The notes: generated from the sequence alone by a model not told the origin. DNA of 36,115 bases from Phenylobacterium deserti (GCA_943332615.1 CALQQB010000048.1:1-36115); one strand, 5' to 3'; positions 23,664-32,908 are shown, counted from the stretch's first letter. Made by a program: numbers and translations.

Positions 23664-24800
23664 TCAGTCGAGCTTCCAAAGCTTGCGGAATCCGGCAACG
23701 TAGGCGTCCCCGTAGCCCTTGTCGTAGCTCGCCGGCGAACCGGCATCGGCCACGTTGGTCTTGTCGATCATGTAGAATGGCACGTTGAGCGCCGCCGGGC
23801 TCTTCAGGCCGCAGAGGTCGCGCAGGTGGCCGTCGATCGTGGCGTAAGCGATCCAGTCGATGCTCTCGCCTATATCCATATCCACGTCGCCGCGGGCGAT
23901 GCCGTCGAGCACGAAGGGCGTGCCGTTGAACGTGCCGATCCGCACCTGTTCCTTTCGGCCGGCGGCGTTGACCGCCGGGATCACAAACTGGGACATGCTG
24001 TCATAGATCGGGATGATGACGTTGATGTCCGGATGGGCCAACAGCGCCGTCTGCACCGACGGCTGGATCTTGGTCGGCCAGTTGGCGAAGCCGACGTTGA
24101 TCTGCTGGACGATCCGGCAGGCCGGACAGTTGGCCGCGAGTTCCTGGCGCAGGCCGTCGATCATCGGCCCGGTCGGAGGAACCTCGTCCGACTGGATGAC
24201 CAGGATGTGGGCGGCGCCGGCGGTGCGGACCGTGGCCCAGTCGGCGAGAATGCGGCCGGCGGTCCCGAAGCCCACCGTCAGAGAGCTGGACAGGTTGGGG
24301 TTCTGCGCCTGGGACGGGTCGTAGAAGTGCGAGGTCATCACCTTCACTCCCGCGGCCTTTGCGCGCTGTATCTGCGGCTCGATGCTCTTGGGATCGATGC
24401 CGGAGATCAGGTCGACGATGTCGGCCTTGGTGCGGACCGCATAGTCGACGCCCTGCGCCCAGTCGTTGGGCTGGCCCTGGTTCTGCCATTCCCGGACCTT
24501 CAGCCCCAGCCCGCCACCGGCGACCGTCATGCGCTCGATAATCCCCTTGAGGAACGGGTTGGCGCTGTTGTTGGGGATCGAGACCATCGACTTGCCGGCA
24601 GCGCACGCCCGGGCGTCGAACGCCTCGCCTAGCGGCGTGAACACGGGCTTGGCGCGATACGGCGCCAGGAAGGCTTCGGCCCGTTTCACACCCGCTGCGT
24701 CCGGCTTCGCCGCGGCTCCATCCGTCGCCGCCTGGCGCTCGCCGCAACCTGACAGCATCACGGCGGCGCCGATCAGCAGGGTTCCGAGGTATCCGCGCAT
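23664..24800 (-). CDS. Periplasmic substrate-binding lipoprotein of the ABC importer
   Basis: A 378-residue binding protein of the periplasmic ribose-binding class. The N-terminus is a lipoprotein signal, LIGAAVMLSGCGERQ, with the lipobox LSGC at Cys19. The mature part includes SIPNNSANPFLKGIIERM, a typical first strand and helix of type I binding proteins, and DIVDLISGIDPKSIEPQIQRAKAAGVKV, the usual ligand-facing segment with Asp. Two pairs of Cys (CPAC at mid-protein, and others) could form a disulfide. ATG 24800 is preferred over ATG 24806 because AGGAG is then about nine bases away rather than three. It is the first gene of the operon, so it is made in excess over the permease, as expected for such systems. 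The substrate is unknown. Confidence 0.88.
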   Translation of the reverse strand: MRGYLGTLLIGAAVMLSGCGERQAATDGAAAKPDAAGVKRAEAFLAPYRAKPVFTPLGEAFDARACAAGKSMVSIPNNSANPFLKGIIERMTVAGGGLGLKVREWQNQGQPNDWAQGVDYAVRTKADIVDLISGIDPKSIEPQIQRAKAAGVKVMTSHFYDPSQAQNPNLSSSLTVGFGTAGRILADWATVRTAGAAHILVIQSDEVPPTGPMIDGLRQELAANCPACRIVQQINVGFANWPTKIQPSVQTALLAHPDINVIIPIYDSMSQFVIPAVNAAGRKEQVRIGTFNGTPFVLDGIARGDVDMDIGESIDWIAYATIDGHLRDLCGLKSPAALNVPFYMIDKTNVADAGSPASYDKGYGDAYVAGFRKLWKLD

Positions 24801-25128
24801 TTCCATCTTCTCCTGGACGTCCCGTCATCGACCGCGCGAAGCGCCGTCGCTGCCCGACGATCTCTGCTGGCGGCGCAGATCGCCACCCCTCCGACGCACA
24901 CTCGGCCTCCCGCCTGCGAATTGCCCCGCCACGGGCGCCAAACGCGACGCCGGCCCAAAGACCATGCTATTTGTATAATACTATAACAATTGAGCTGTCT
25001 TTGCGAGGTGTTGTGAGGCAGGGTGCGGCCGGTCGGCCATTCTGGGATCGACCCCGGATGAATTGACCCCCTGGGCGCCGACGCCGGTGGACGGCGCGCG
25101 CCCGGATGCTTCGCGGAGATATATCGCC
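24801..25128. other. Divergent intergenic region between the ABC importer and hydantoinase genes
   Basis: About 330 bases with no plausible gene. The notable element is the AT-rich second shared operator motif at 24969-24993. Clear consensus promoters are not seen: a TTGAGC at 24990-24995, placed as in the MFS promoters, has only a poor -10 box downstream. Activation by a regulator bound at the motif would fit. A ribosome-site-like GGAG precedes the hydantoinase start at 25129. Confidence 0.5.
24969..24993. promoter_or_regulatory. Second shared operator motif, copy C
   Basis: The plus strand reads ATTTGTATAATACTATAACA, then ATTGA. The inverted halves TTGTATA and TATAACAA around ATAC make this the most symmetrical copy. 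It has the same orientation relative to the hydantoinase gene as copies A and B have to the MFS genes. Confidence 0.55.
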
Positions 25129-27177
25129 ATGGGCTACAGATTGGGTGTCGATGTGGGTGGCACGTTCACCGACGTCCTGCTGTTCGACGACGCCAATGGC
25201 GCCGTCTGGCGCACCAAGACGCCCTCGACCCCCCACGACAGCTCCGAGGGCATCCTCAATGGCGTTGAGGAAATCTGCAAGATCTCGGGGGTCTCGGCGG
25301 AGGACATCGCCGTCTTCCTGCACGGAACGACGGTCGCTACCAATGCGGTGCTGGAAGGCAAGGGGGCCCGGGTCGGCCTGGTCACCACCGAGGGCTATCG
25401 GCAGATGATGCAGATCGCCCGCAGCTTCGTGCCCGGGGGCCTCGCCGGCTGGATCGTCTGGCCGAAGCCCGAGCCGCTGGCCAAGCTCGAGGACACGGTC
25501 GAGATCAAGGGACGGATGGACGCCCAGGGCCACGAGGTCCGTCCGATCGACGACGCCGACATTTGCGCGCAGCTCACCAAGCTGAAGGCGCGCGGGGTCG
25601 AAGCCCTGACCGTCTCGCTGATCAACGCCTACATCAATGGCGCGCATGAGCTGCGGGTGGCCGAACTCGCCGCCGAGATCATGCCCGACATTCCGATCTC
25701 TCTGGGCCACGTGGTGCTGCCGGAGATGCAGGAATACGAGCGCACCCTGACGACGGTGGCCAACGCTGCGGTGCGGCCGGTCGTCGGCCGCTATGTTCGC
25801 AGCCTGCGTGACAAGCTGACGAACATTGAATTCGGCGGTCGCCTGTCGCTGCTGCGCTCGGACGGCGGGCTCATGTCGTCGCAGAAGTCCGAAGAGCATC
25901 CGGTCTCCTTGTTGATGTCCGGCCCCGCCGGCGGGGTGACCGGGGCGCTCTGGGTGGCCAAGAACGCAGGCCTGAAGAACATCCTTACCCTCGATGTCGG
26001 CGGCACCTCCACCGACGTGGCGCTGATCGAGAACGGCGAGCCGCGGCGCACGCGGACAACCGAGGTGGGTCATCTGTCGGTACGCGCCTCCTCCCTCGAC
26101 GTGAAGACGGTCGGCGCGGGCGGCGGCTCCATCGCCTTCGTGCCGGAACTGACCGGCGCCCTGCGGGTCGGTCCGCAATCGGCCGGCGCCGTTCCGGGTC
26201 CGGTCGCCTACGGCAAGGGTGGCGTCGAGCCGACGGTGACCGACGCCAATGTGGTGCTGGGCTACCTGCCGGAGAACTTGCTGGGCGGCGCCTTCAAATT
26301 GGACCGCGAGGGCGCCAAGGTCGCCGTGCAGACCATTGCCGACAAGCTGGGTATCGGCCTGATGGAAGCCGCCCGCGGCATCATCGACATCGTCAACGAG
26401 AACATGTTCGGCGCGCTGCGGATGATCTCGGTGCAGCAGGGCTACGATCCCCGCGACTTCGCGCTGATGGGCTTCGGCGGCGCGGGTCCGCTGCACGTCA
26501 ATGCCGTGGCACGATTGATGGGCTCCTATCCGGCGGTGTCGCCGGTCTCGCCAGGGGTGCTCTGCGCCCTGGGCGACGCCACCACCCGCAGCCGCACCGA
26601 GACCGCGCGCTCGCTGTCCAAGCGGATCTCACAGACCAGCCTCGAAGACGTTCTGGCCACCCTCCATGAGATGGACGGCCAGGTCCGCGGCGAGTTGCTC
26701 CGCGACGGCATCCCGGAAGCCGAACTGGAAACCAGCTTCGAGATCGACGTCCGCTATGCGGGCCAGGCGTTTGAGGTGCCGATGACCGTCGACCTGGACA
26801 CGCTAAAGGCTGAGGGGCTGGCCGCCCTGACCCGCCGCTTCGACGACGAGCACCACCGCCTCTTCACCTTCAACATGAAGGCCGAGCACGAACTGGTGAA
26901 CCTGCGGGCGGTGGCCATGGGCCGGGCGTTGGAGCTGCCGGCGATCGAGTTGGCCGCCGGCGATGGCGACCCGGCCGCGGCGAAGATCCGCGACCACGAG
27001 ATCTGGATGGACGGAGCCGCGCAGCAAGGAGCTATCTACGAACGCTCGAAACTGCGGGCCGGCGACCGCATTCCCGGTCCGGCCATCATCGTGGAGATGG
27101 ACTCCACCACGCTCATCGAGACCCGACATGCCGGAACCATCGACCGGTTCGGCAACATCATGATCAATCCGGCCTGA
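25129..27177 (+). CDS. hyuA: Hydantoinase/oxoprolinase family protein, subunit A
   Basis: A 682-residue HyuA-type ATPase subunit. It begins YRLGVDVGGTFTDVLLFDD (phosphate-binding VGGTFTD at 9-15) and continues with FLHGTTVATNAVLEGKGARVGLVTTEGYRQ, ILTLDVGGTSTDVALIENG and KTVGAGGGSIAF, the conserved ASKHA-type nucleotide-binding segments. With subunit B it forms ATP-dependent enzymes such as N-methylhydantoinase, 5-oxoprolinase or, with a third subunit, acetone and acetophenone carboxylases. No gamma subunit is encoded here, which favours amide-bond hydrolysis over ketone carboxylation but does not prove it. ATG 25129 is chosen because the conserved N-terminus starts there; an in-frame TTG at 25063 adds unmatched residues. 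HyuB follows after 10 bases. Confidence 0.92.
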   Translation: MGYRLGVDVGGTFTDVLLFDDANGAVWRTKTPSTPHDSSEGILNGVEEICKISGVSAEDIAVFLHGTTVATNAVLEGKGARVGLVTTEGYRQMMQIARSFVPGGLAGWIVWPKPEPLAKLEDTVEIKGRMDAQGHEVRPIDDADICAQLTKLKARGVEALTVSLINAYINGAHELRVAELAAEIMPDIPISLGHVVLPEMQEYERTLTTVANAAVRPVVGRYVRSLRDKLTNIEFGGRLSLLRSDGGLMSSQKSEEHPVSLLMSGPAGGVTGALWVAKNAGLKNILTLDVGGTSTDVALIENGEPRRTRTTEVGHLSVRASSLDVKTVGAGGGSIAFVPELTGALRVGPQSAGAVPGPVAYGKGGVEPTVTDANVVLGYLPENLLGGAFKLDREGAKVAVQTIADKLGIGLMEAARGIIDIVNENMFGALRMISVQQGYDPRDFALMGFGGAGPLHVNAVARLMGSYPAVSPVSPGVLCALGDATTRSRTETARSLSKRISQTSLEDVLATLHEMDGQVRGELLRDGIPEAELETSFEIDVRYAGQAFEVPMTVDLDTLKAEGLAALTRRFDDEHHRLFTFNMKAEHELVNLRAVAMGRALELPAIELAAGDGDPAAAKIRDHEIWMDGAAQQGAIYERSKLRAGDRIPGPAIIVEMDSTTLIETRHAGTIDRFGNIMINPA

Positions 27178-27187
27178 GGACAGGAAC

Positions 27188-29077
27188 ATGAGCGCCACAA
27201 TCATCCAGGCCAACGACACGCCGTTCAACAAGGTCGCCATCGACCCGGTGACCCTGGATATCATCGAGAATGCGCTGCGCAACGCGCGCATCGAGATGGA
27301 CACCACCCTGGTCCGTACCGCGATGTCGCCGGGCATCCGGGAGCAAGGCGACGCCTTCCCCCTGATCGCCGACCCGCAGGGTCGCATGGTAGTGGGCCAG
27401 TTCGGCTCCTACATCGGCCCGTTCCTTAAGGGCTATGACGGCACCGTCGAGGACGGGGACATGATCTTCCTGTCCGACCCCTATTCGGTCGAGGGCGCGA
27501 TCAGCCACAGCAACGACTGGCTGGTGCTGCTGCCGGTGTTCAAGGATGGCCGGCTGGTCGCCTACACCTCGATGTTCGGCCACCAGTCCGACATCGGCGG
27601 CAAGGTCGCGGGCTCGATGCCGATCGACGCCAAGACGATCTTCGAGGAAGGGGTGCGCATCCCGCCGGTGAAGATCTGGCGCAAGGGGGTCTACAACGAG
27701 GATCTGATCAAGCTCGTCATGCACCAGACACGGATTCCGGACTGGTGCACTGCCGACCTGAACGCCCTGATCGCCTCGTGCCGGGTCGCGGCGCGGCGCA
27801 TCGTTGAGATGTGCGAGCGCTTCGGCGACGACGTCTTCGTCTCTGCGACGGAAGAGCTGCTGGCGCGCAACCACCGCGCCATGAAGAGCCTGATCGAAAG
27901 CTCCATCGGCGAGGCACCTGTAAGCTTCGAGGACTACATCTGCGACGACGGCCGCGGCTATGGTCCCTACAAGATCAAATGCACCATGTGGCGCGAGAAC
28001 GGCAAGGTTGTGCTCGACTTCGCCGGCACCGATCCCCAGAGCACGGGGTCGATCAACTTCCTTCTGAACGAGAACATGATGCGCATGTTCTTCGGTATCT
28101 ACATGATCATGGTGTTCGACCCGCACATCCTGTTCAACGACGGCTACTACGACCTGATCGACATCCGCATTCCGGCCGGATCGCTGCTGAAGCCGAAGTT
28201 CCCGGCGGCGCTCTCCGGACGCACCCATGCGCTGGGCCGGCTGTTCGACATCCTGGGCGGCCTGCTGGGGCAGAAGACGCCACAGTTCCTGAACGCCGCC
28301 GGTTTCTCGTCCAGCCCGCACCTCTTCTATTCCGGCACAGGTTCCGACGGGGAATGGTTCCAGCTCTTCCAGATCGGCTTCGGCGGCATCCCGGGCCGAC
28401 CGCTGGGCGACGGGCCGGACGGCCATTCGCTGTGGCCCAATTTCACCAATGTGCCGAACGAGTTCCTGGAGCGGTATTTCCCGCTACGGATCGAGCGCTA
28501 CGAGACCGTGCCGGACTCCGGCGGCGCCGGTCTGCACCGCGGCGGCAACGGCATCATCATGACCTACCGGTTCCTGGAGCCCGGGCTGATCGCCATCCAT
28601 GACGACCGCTGGTTCACCTATCCCTGGGGCGTCAATGGCGGAGAACCCGGCGCACGGGCCCGCAAGGTGCTGCGCCGCGCCACCGGCGTCGAGGAAATGG
28701 TCGGCAACAAGCAGGAAGATATCCCCGTGGAAGCCGGCGACGAGCTCGACTTCATCACCTGGGGCGGCGGCGGATGGGGTGATCCCCTCGCCCGCGATCC
28801 GCGACTGGTCGGCAAGGAGATCATCCAGGGCCTGGTCACGCCCAAGGGCGCGTTGGCCTATGGAGTTGTCGCCAGTGCGGAAGGCGTGGTCAACCAGGCG
28901 GGCACGGAGGCCCTGCGCGCCCGGCTGATCGGCGGGCGTGTAGGGGAACTGCCGTTGTTCAACTACGGACCGTCCATCGAGACGCTGAGGGAGCGCGCCC
29001 TGATCGAGACCGGCCTGCCCGCGCCGCGCCAGCCGGTGTGGTCGAAACACGACACGCTGCGGCTCGCCGCCGAGTAG
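27188..29077 (+). CDS. hyuB: Hydantoinase/oxoprolinase family protein, subunit B
   Basis: A 629-residue HyuB-type subunit, somewhat longer than typical. Family signs are DPVTLDIIENALRNARIEMDTTLVRTAMSPGIREQGD at about 18-54, GDMIFLSDPYSVEGAISHSNDW, then HQSDIGGKVAGSMP, and DSGGAGLHRGGNGI late in the protein. This subunit, with A, carries out ATP-driven hydrolysis (or carboxylation in related complexes) of a cyclic amide-like or carbonyl substrate in the cytoplasm. A good ribosome site (AGGACAGGAA) lies between the two genes. Downstream is a decayed SDR gene. The isochorismatase-fold cysteine hydrolase encoded at 31600-32238 could process the ring-opened product (inference). Confidence 0.92.
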   Translation: MSATIIQANDTPFNKVAIDPVTLDIIENALRNARIEMDTTLVRTAMSPGIREQGDAFPLIADPQGRMVVGQFGSYIGPFLKGYDGTVEDGDMIFLSDPYSVEGAISHSNDWLVLLPVFKDGRLVAYTSMFGHQSDIGGKVAGSMPIDAKTIFEEGVRIPPVKIWRKGVYNEDLIKLVMHQTRIPDWCTADLNALIASCRVAARRIVEMCERFGDDVFVSATEELLARNHRAMKSLIESSIGEAPVSFEDYICDDGRGYGPYKIKCTMWRENGKVVLDFAGTDPQSTGSINFLLNENMMRMFFGIYMIMVFDPHILFNDGYYDLIDIRIPAGSLLKPKFPAALSGRTHALGRLFDILGGLLGQKTPQFLNAAGFSSSPHLFYSGTGSDGEWFQLFQIGFGGIPGRPLGDGPDGHSLWPNFTNVPNEFLERYFPLRIERYETVPDSGGAGLHRGGNGIIMTYRFLEPGLIAIHDDRWFTYPWGVNGGEPGARARKVLRRATGVEEMVGNKQEDIPVEAGDELDFITWGGGGWGDPLARDPRLVGKEIIQGLVTPKGALAYGVVASAEGVVNQAGTEALRARLIGGRVGELPLFNYGPSIETLRERALIETGLPAPRQPVWSKHDTLRLAAE

Positions 29078-29149
29078 GCCACCCACGTTCTGATCGACGC
29101 CGGCCGCCGCAGCGACGTCTAAGCGTGCGCGTCTCCAGGAGTTCGAGAC

Positions 29150-29906
29150 ATGACGACGACCCTCATCAGCGGCGCCAATCGCGGGATCGGACTGGAGCAC
29201 GCGCGCCAGGCGCTAGGTGTGGAGCCTCAATAGGTTGTCCGCATCTAGCCGCCGGCGGCGAGGTCATCGCCGGCTGCCGGGAGCTCAAGGCCGCGGACGG
29301 AGTGCATGCCCTGGCCAAGGTCTTCAGGTCGAACCTGCGGGTCGAGGCGCTGGACGTCGAGCCCGCTGAGTCCATGTCGGCGCTGGCCCGTCGCCTGGAC
29401 GGCGTTCCGATCGACATTCTGATCAACAATGCGGGGATCTACGGCAACCCCGACGCGCCGAGCTTCCCCGGCAGCGTGCCCGCGCAGTCCCTGCTGGGCA
29501 TGGACTACGACCTCTGAGAGCGGACCCAGCGGATCAATGTGGTGGGCCCCTTCCGCCTTACCGCCGCCCTGTTGCCCAACCTCCTGGCCGGCGCTTGCAA
29601 GCTGATGGTGATGATGTCTTCGGATCTGGGCTCGATCAGAAACAATACGCTGGGCACCTCGCACGCCTACCGGGCCAGCAAGGCGGCGCTGAACATGCTA
29701 ACTTGGGCCTAGCCATTGATCTCAAGGATCAGGGTGTGACCTTCGTCTCGATGGTGCCGGGCTGGACGCGGACCGGGCTGGGCGGTGACGGCGGCCACTG
29801 GAGCGTAGAGGAGAGCGTGACCGGCCAGCGCGCGGTGCCGGCGACGGCGGGCCCGGCGGAGAGTGGCAAGTTCATCGACCTCACCGGCAAGATCGTCGCC
29901 TGGTAG
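29150..29906 (+). pseudogene. SDR-family oxidoreductase, decayed
   Basis: Pieces of one short-chain dehydrogenase appear in order but in three reading frames. The start MTTTLISGANRGIGLEHARQ (29150, after AGGAG) runs into TAG at 29231. Homology resumes in another frame at GGEVIAGCRELK (about 29255) through ILINNAGIYG to MDYDL and a TGA at 29515, where ERTQRINVVGPFRLTAALLP continues in the same frame; the stop looks like a TGG-to-TGA change. SSDLGSIRNN and the active-site AYRASKAALNML follow. Near 29707 a one-base loss shifts the frame again, after which LGLAIDLKDQGVTFVSMVPGW and the C-terminal end to 29906 are readable. Three independent lesions make a functional product very unlikely. It was probably once part of the hyuAB operon. 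Confidence 0.85.
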
Positions 29907-29912
29907 GCGCGA

Positions 29913-31523
29913 TCAGCCAGCCGCGCCGCCCGTCAGGCCGAGCACGCCGGGATTGAGCGCGCCGGTCGGATCGACGGCCGCCTTCACCGCTTCGATCAGC
30001 GCCCACGACGCCGCGTCGCGGCTCTCGCGATAGGGATAGTTGCGGCCGATCTGGAAGTGGCCGCAGCCGAAACTCTGGAAGATCGCGAGCACCTGCTTGC
30101 GGGCCCGGGTCACCAGTTCGGTCGCCGCGGGATTGTCCGGCTGCACCGGCAGGCGCGCCATCAGGGAAGGCTCGATCGCCACGCCGTGGATGTCGAAGCA
30201 GGAGTCCGGCCAGTAGAACACCGGCTCCAGGATCACCGCATTGGTCGACATGTGGGTGAACAGGAACCCGGTGCTGACGCCTTCGCGCTCGAACTCGAAG
30301 GCCAGTTCCGCATAAGCGGCCTGGATCGCGTCGAGCACCGCCGGGCCCTGCGACAGCGCAGTGACGCCATGGATCGGCGCCCAGCGCTCACCGGCCGGGC
30401 CGAGGATGCTGTTCAACGGCGGGAACGGGACCGCCCGGATCACCTTGGCGATGGTGTTCTCGATTTCCGCGCCGCCGAAACGCTGGGCGATCTGGCGGGT
30501 GCGCGCGAGGTCGTCGGCGAGGCCCGCCGCGGAGCGGCTCTCGCAGATGACATGCAGGGGATAGTCGTCCGCCCCGATGAAATCGCGCCCGGCCATCGCC
30601 ACCTTGGCCGCCTCGGCCAGGCCCTTCAGCAGGGATTTCTGTTGCGCGACTACCGCGCCGAGCGTCTTGACGTCGCTGGTCAGCGACGCCCGCGCCATCC
30701 GCACCTTTGTCAGGCCAGGGTCGAAGCCGCAACTTTCACTGGCGACCCCGTCGCGGGCGATCTCGGCCAGAGCCGCCAGCAACTGCTGGCCGGTCCCGAA
30801 CGAGAAGGAGGCGTAGGCTTCATGCTGGGGTGCGCGGATCAGGCGGAGCGTGATGTGCGCCTTGACGCCGAACACACCGTTGTCGCCGCAGAACAGGCCC
30901 GCGAGGTCCGGGCCATAGTGGCGGTAGAACGGGCTCTCGCCGTCGGCGCCCCGCGCGCCGGTGCGCAGCACGGCGCCGTCGGCCAGCACGACGCTGAGCG
31001 CGATCAGGCTCTCGCTGGAGGTGCCGTAGCGGCCGGCGCCCAGCATGGCGTTGAGCTGGGAGAGGCCGCCCCCGATGGTGGAGACCAGCCCTGACATCGG
31101 GCCCCAGAAGGGCGTACGCAGGCCAAGCGGCTTAAGCGCATCGTTAAGCGCCGACCAGCTGCAGCCCGCCTCGACGGTGACGGTCATGTCGTCGTGGCGG
31201 ATCGCCAGGACCCGGTTCATCCGCGCCATGTCCAGCGACACGGTCGGGGTGGCGGACGGCAGATAGCCGCCCGTGTAGCTCATCCCCGCCCCGCGCGGCG
31301 CGACCGCAAAGCCTCGCCCGGTGACCGCGGCCATCAACGCCGAAAGCTCCTCGATCGAGGCCGGAGAGACGACGAGGGCCACCGTCTCCGCGCTTTTCGA
31401 CCAGATATCCTGGCTGTGCAGGGCCCGCCGCGCCGGGTCGGCCACGACGTGTTCCGGGCCGACGATATTCGCCAGCGCCGCGGCGAGATCGGGGAATGCG
31501 ATGTTGGTGGCGTCGTCCGGCAT
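29913..31523 (-). CDS. FAD-binding oxidoreductase (vanillyl-alcohol-oxidase/D-lactate dehydrogenase superfamily)
   Basis: A 536-residue flavoprotein of the PCMH-fold superfamily. The FAD-binding segment APRGAGMSYTGGYLP lies near residues 74-88, and ISTIGGG-type sequence (LVSTIGGGLSQLNAMLGAGRYGTSSESLIAL) follows, then the FAD-oxidase C-terminal domain ending AAVDPTGALNPGVLGL. Relatives include 4-cresol dehydrogenase, eugenol oxidase, D-lactate and D-2-hydroxyacid dehydrogenases. The conserved His before the glycine segment that carries FAD in some covalent members is not evident, so I cannot say whether FAD is covalently held. It is last in a four-gene minus-strand operon after the cysteine hydrolase (76-base gap). 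GAGAGG precedes the ATG. Confidence 0.87.
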   Translation of the reverse strand: MPDDATNIAFPDLAAALANIVGPEHVVADPARRALHSQDIWSKSAETVALVVSPASIEELSALMAAVTGRGFAVAPRGAGMSYTGGYLPSATPTVSLDMARMNRVLAIRHDDMTVTVEAGCSWSALNDALKPLGLRTPFWGPMSGLVSTIGGGLSQLNAMLGAGRYGTSSESLIALSVVLADGAVLRTGARGADGESPFYRHYGPDLAGLFCGDNGVFGVKAHITLRLIRAPQHEAYASFSFGTGQQLLAALAEIARDGVASESCGFDPGLTKVRMARASLTSDVKTLGAVVAQQKSLLKGLAEAAKVAMAGRDFIGADDYPLHVICESRSAAGLADDLARTRQIAQRFGGAEIENTIAKVIRAVPFPPLNSILGPAGERWAPIHGVTALSQGPAVLDAIQAAYAELAFEFEREGVSTGFLFTHMSTNAVILEPVFYWPDSCFDIHGVAIEPSLMARLPVQPDNPAATELVTRARKQVLAIFQSFGCGHFQIGRNYPYRESRDAASWALIEAVKAAVDPTGALNPGVLGLTGGAAG

Positions 31524-31599
31524 GGCTTTACCTCTCGGGTCTAGGTCCCGGCGGCGCGGGGGGTTACGCTGGACAAACCGGCCTGGATCGCGAAGGTCG

Positions 31600-32238
31600 T
31601 CACACGCGGTTCCCCGGCCCGCTCATCAGGGCGAGCGCCTCGGCTTCGGAAACCACCTCGGCGTACTTGGCCTGCAGGTCGAAGAGGCTGGCCTCGTGCG
31701 GCCGGGAATCGCGGTCGCCGCAGGCCTCGCGCACGACGTAGGGGATGAACCCGTGCTGCATGGCGTCCATGGCGCTGGCCCTGACGCAGCCGGAGGTCGA
31801 GAAGCCGCCCATCACCACGGTGTCCACGCCCATGGCCCGCAGGGTCGGGGCGATCGAGGTTCCGAAGAAGGCCGACGGATACTGCTTGGAGACCACCAGC
31901 TCGTCAGCTCGCGGCTGCAACCCGCCAGGGAAGGCGCCCAACGGCGAGCCTGGCAGGAACACCTTCAGCGACGGGACCTTGCGGAAGAAGACGCCGCCGT
32001 CCGCGCCGCCGGCGTTGTAGGTGACGTTGGTGAAGATGACGGGCACGCCCGCGCAGCGCGCGCCGTCCACCAGACGGATATTGCTGTCGCGGGCGTCCTC
32101 GACCCCGGCGTAGAGAGGAGAGTCTTTCCGCAGATAGGCCTCGACCACATCGATCACCAGCAGGGCGGGACGAAGGCCAAAAGCCAGCCGCCCGCCGAAG
32201 CCGGCGGCCTGATAGTCGGCGTTCAGGTCATCGGTCAC
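31600..32238 (-). CDS. Cysteine hydrolase, isochorismatase family (N-carbamoylsarcosine amidohydrolase-like)
   Basis: A 212-residue isochorismatase-fold hydrolase. The catalytic triad is readable: Asp30 in ALLVIDVVEAY, Lys118 in VSKQYPSAFFGT and Cys151 in GGFSTSGCVRASA. Lys-to-Cys spacing and the residues around Cys resemble N-carbamoylsarcosine amidase and related amidases, rather than isochorismatase itself, which lacks the Cys. These enzymes cleave carbamoyl or amide groups, releasing ammonia. With HyuA and HyuB encoded nearby, ring opening followed by decarbamoylation is an attractive reading, but the substrate is unknown. It starts with GTG at 32238, seven bases after GGAGCTGGAC, and follows the GST gene by 18 bases. 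Confidence 0.88.
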   Translation of the reverse strand: MTDDLNADYQAAGFGGRLAFGLRPALLVIDVVEAYLRKDSPLYAGVEDARDSNIRLVDGARCAGVPVIFTNVTYNAGGADGGVFFRKVPSLKVFLPGSPLGAFPGGLQPRADELVVSKQYPSAFFGTSIAPTLRAMGVDTVVMGGFSTSGCVRASAMDAMQHGFIPYVVREACGDRDSRPHEASLFDLQAKYAEVVSEAEALALMSGPGNRV

Positions 32239-32256
32239 GTCCAGCTCCGACCCCGA

Positions 32257-32868
32257 TCATTCGCCACGCACGAGCGCGCGCTTGACCGCCTCGCGGCCGA
32301 GCATCCGTTCATAGTGCGCATTGACCGCCTCCGGCAGTGTGGTGCCCATGCTGTGGGCCATCCAGCGCTCGATGTAGAACAGGGCGGCGTCGGCGATGCT
32401 GAAGTCGCCCGTCACATAGTCGCGGCCGGCCAGCCGCTCACCCATCAACGCCAGGCCTTGGTCGACGATCTCGCGGCCTCTTGCCTTGACCTGGTCGAGG
32501 TCAGCCTCGTCGGGGGCGAACAGGGCCGGCCGCACCATGCGTGTGAAGCCCTGCATGTGCGTCGTGGCGACAAGGTACTCCACCGCCTCAAGGGTGCGCG
32601 CGAGCCCAAGCGCGTCCCGAGGCAACAGCCGCGGACCGGGCGCGGCCATGGCAAGATAGGCCCCGATCGCCGTCCATTCGCTGAGAAAGCCGCCGTCATC
32701 GAGTTCAAGCAGCGGCACCTTGCCCTTGGGACTGCGGGCCAGATATTCCGGGGAGGCCTGCTCGCGGTTTGCTAGGTCGACCGTGGCGACCTCATAGTCG
32801 AGGCCGAGCTCCTCCATGATGACGAGGATGCCGAGCGAACACGTGCCCTTGCCGTGGAAGATTTTCAT
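32257..32868 (-). CDS. Glutathione S-transferase family protein (beta-class-like)
   Basis: A 203-residue GST. The thioredoxin-like N-terminal domain starts MKIFHGKGTCSLGILVIMEELGLDYE with Cys10 followed by Ser11, the position of the active-site Cys in bacterial beta-class GSTs. SPKGKVPLLELDDG holds the cis-Pro turn that binds glutathione. The C-terminal helical domain has VTGDFSIADAALFYIERW, the usual N-capping box. It could conjugate glutathione, isomerise a ring-cleavage product or cleave an ether. It lies between the MFS gene (40-base gap) and the cysteine hydrolase in one operon, so a catabolic rather than general stress role is likely. GAGGGATCC precedes the ATG. Confidence 0.89.
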   Translation of the reverse strand: MKIFHGKGTCSLGILVIMEELGLDYEVATVDLANREQASPEYLARSPKGKVPLLELDDGGFLSEWTAIGAYLAMAAPGPRLLPRDALGLARTLEAVEYLVATTHMQGFTRMVRPALFAPDEADLDQVKARGREIVDQGLALMGERLAGRDYVTGDFSIADAALFYIERWMAHSMGTTLPEAVNAHYERMLGREAVKRALVRGE

Positions 32869-32908
32869 CTGGATCCCTCTCTTGAGAACATGGCGCGGGG
32901 CGGGGCGT

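Noticed and set aside
24967..26496. 509-codon minus-strand frame opposite hyuA
   Set aside because: It is antisense to well-conserved HyuA sequence; its translation is His/Gln/Arg-rich and featureless.
27164..28426. 420-codon minus-strand frame opposite hyuB
   Set aside because: Antisense shadow of HyuB with no recognisable domain or ribosome site.
25129..29077. Acetone or acetophenone carboxylase
   Set aside because: No gamma or other accessory subunit is encoded next to the A and B subunits. The possibility is not excluded, but hydrolase-type function fits the context better.
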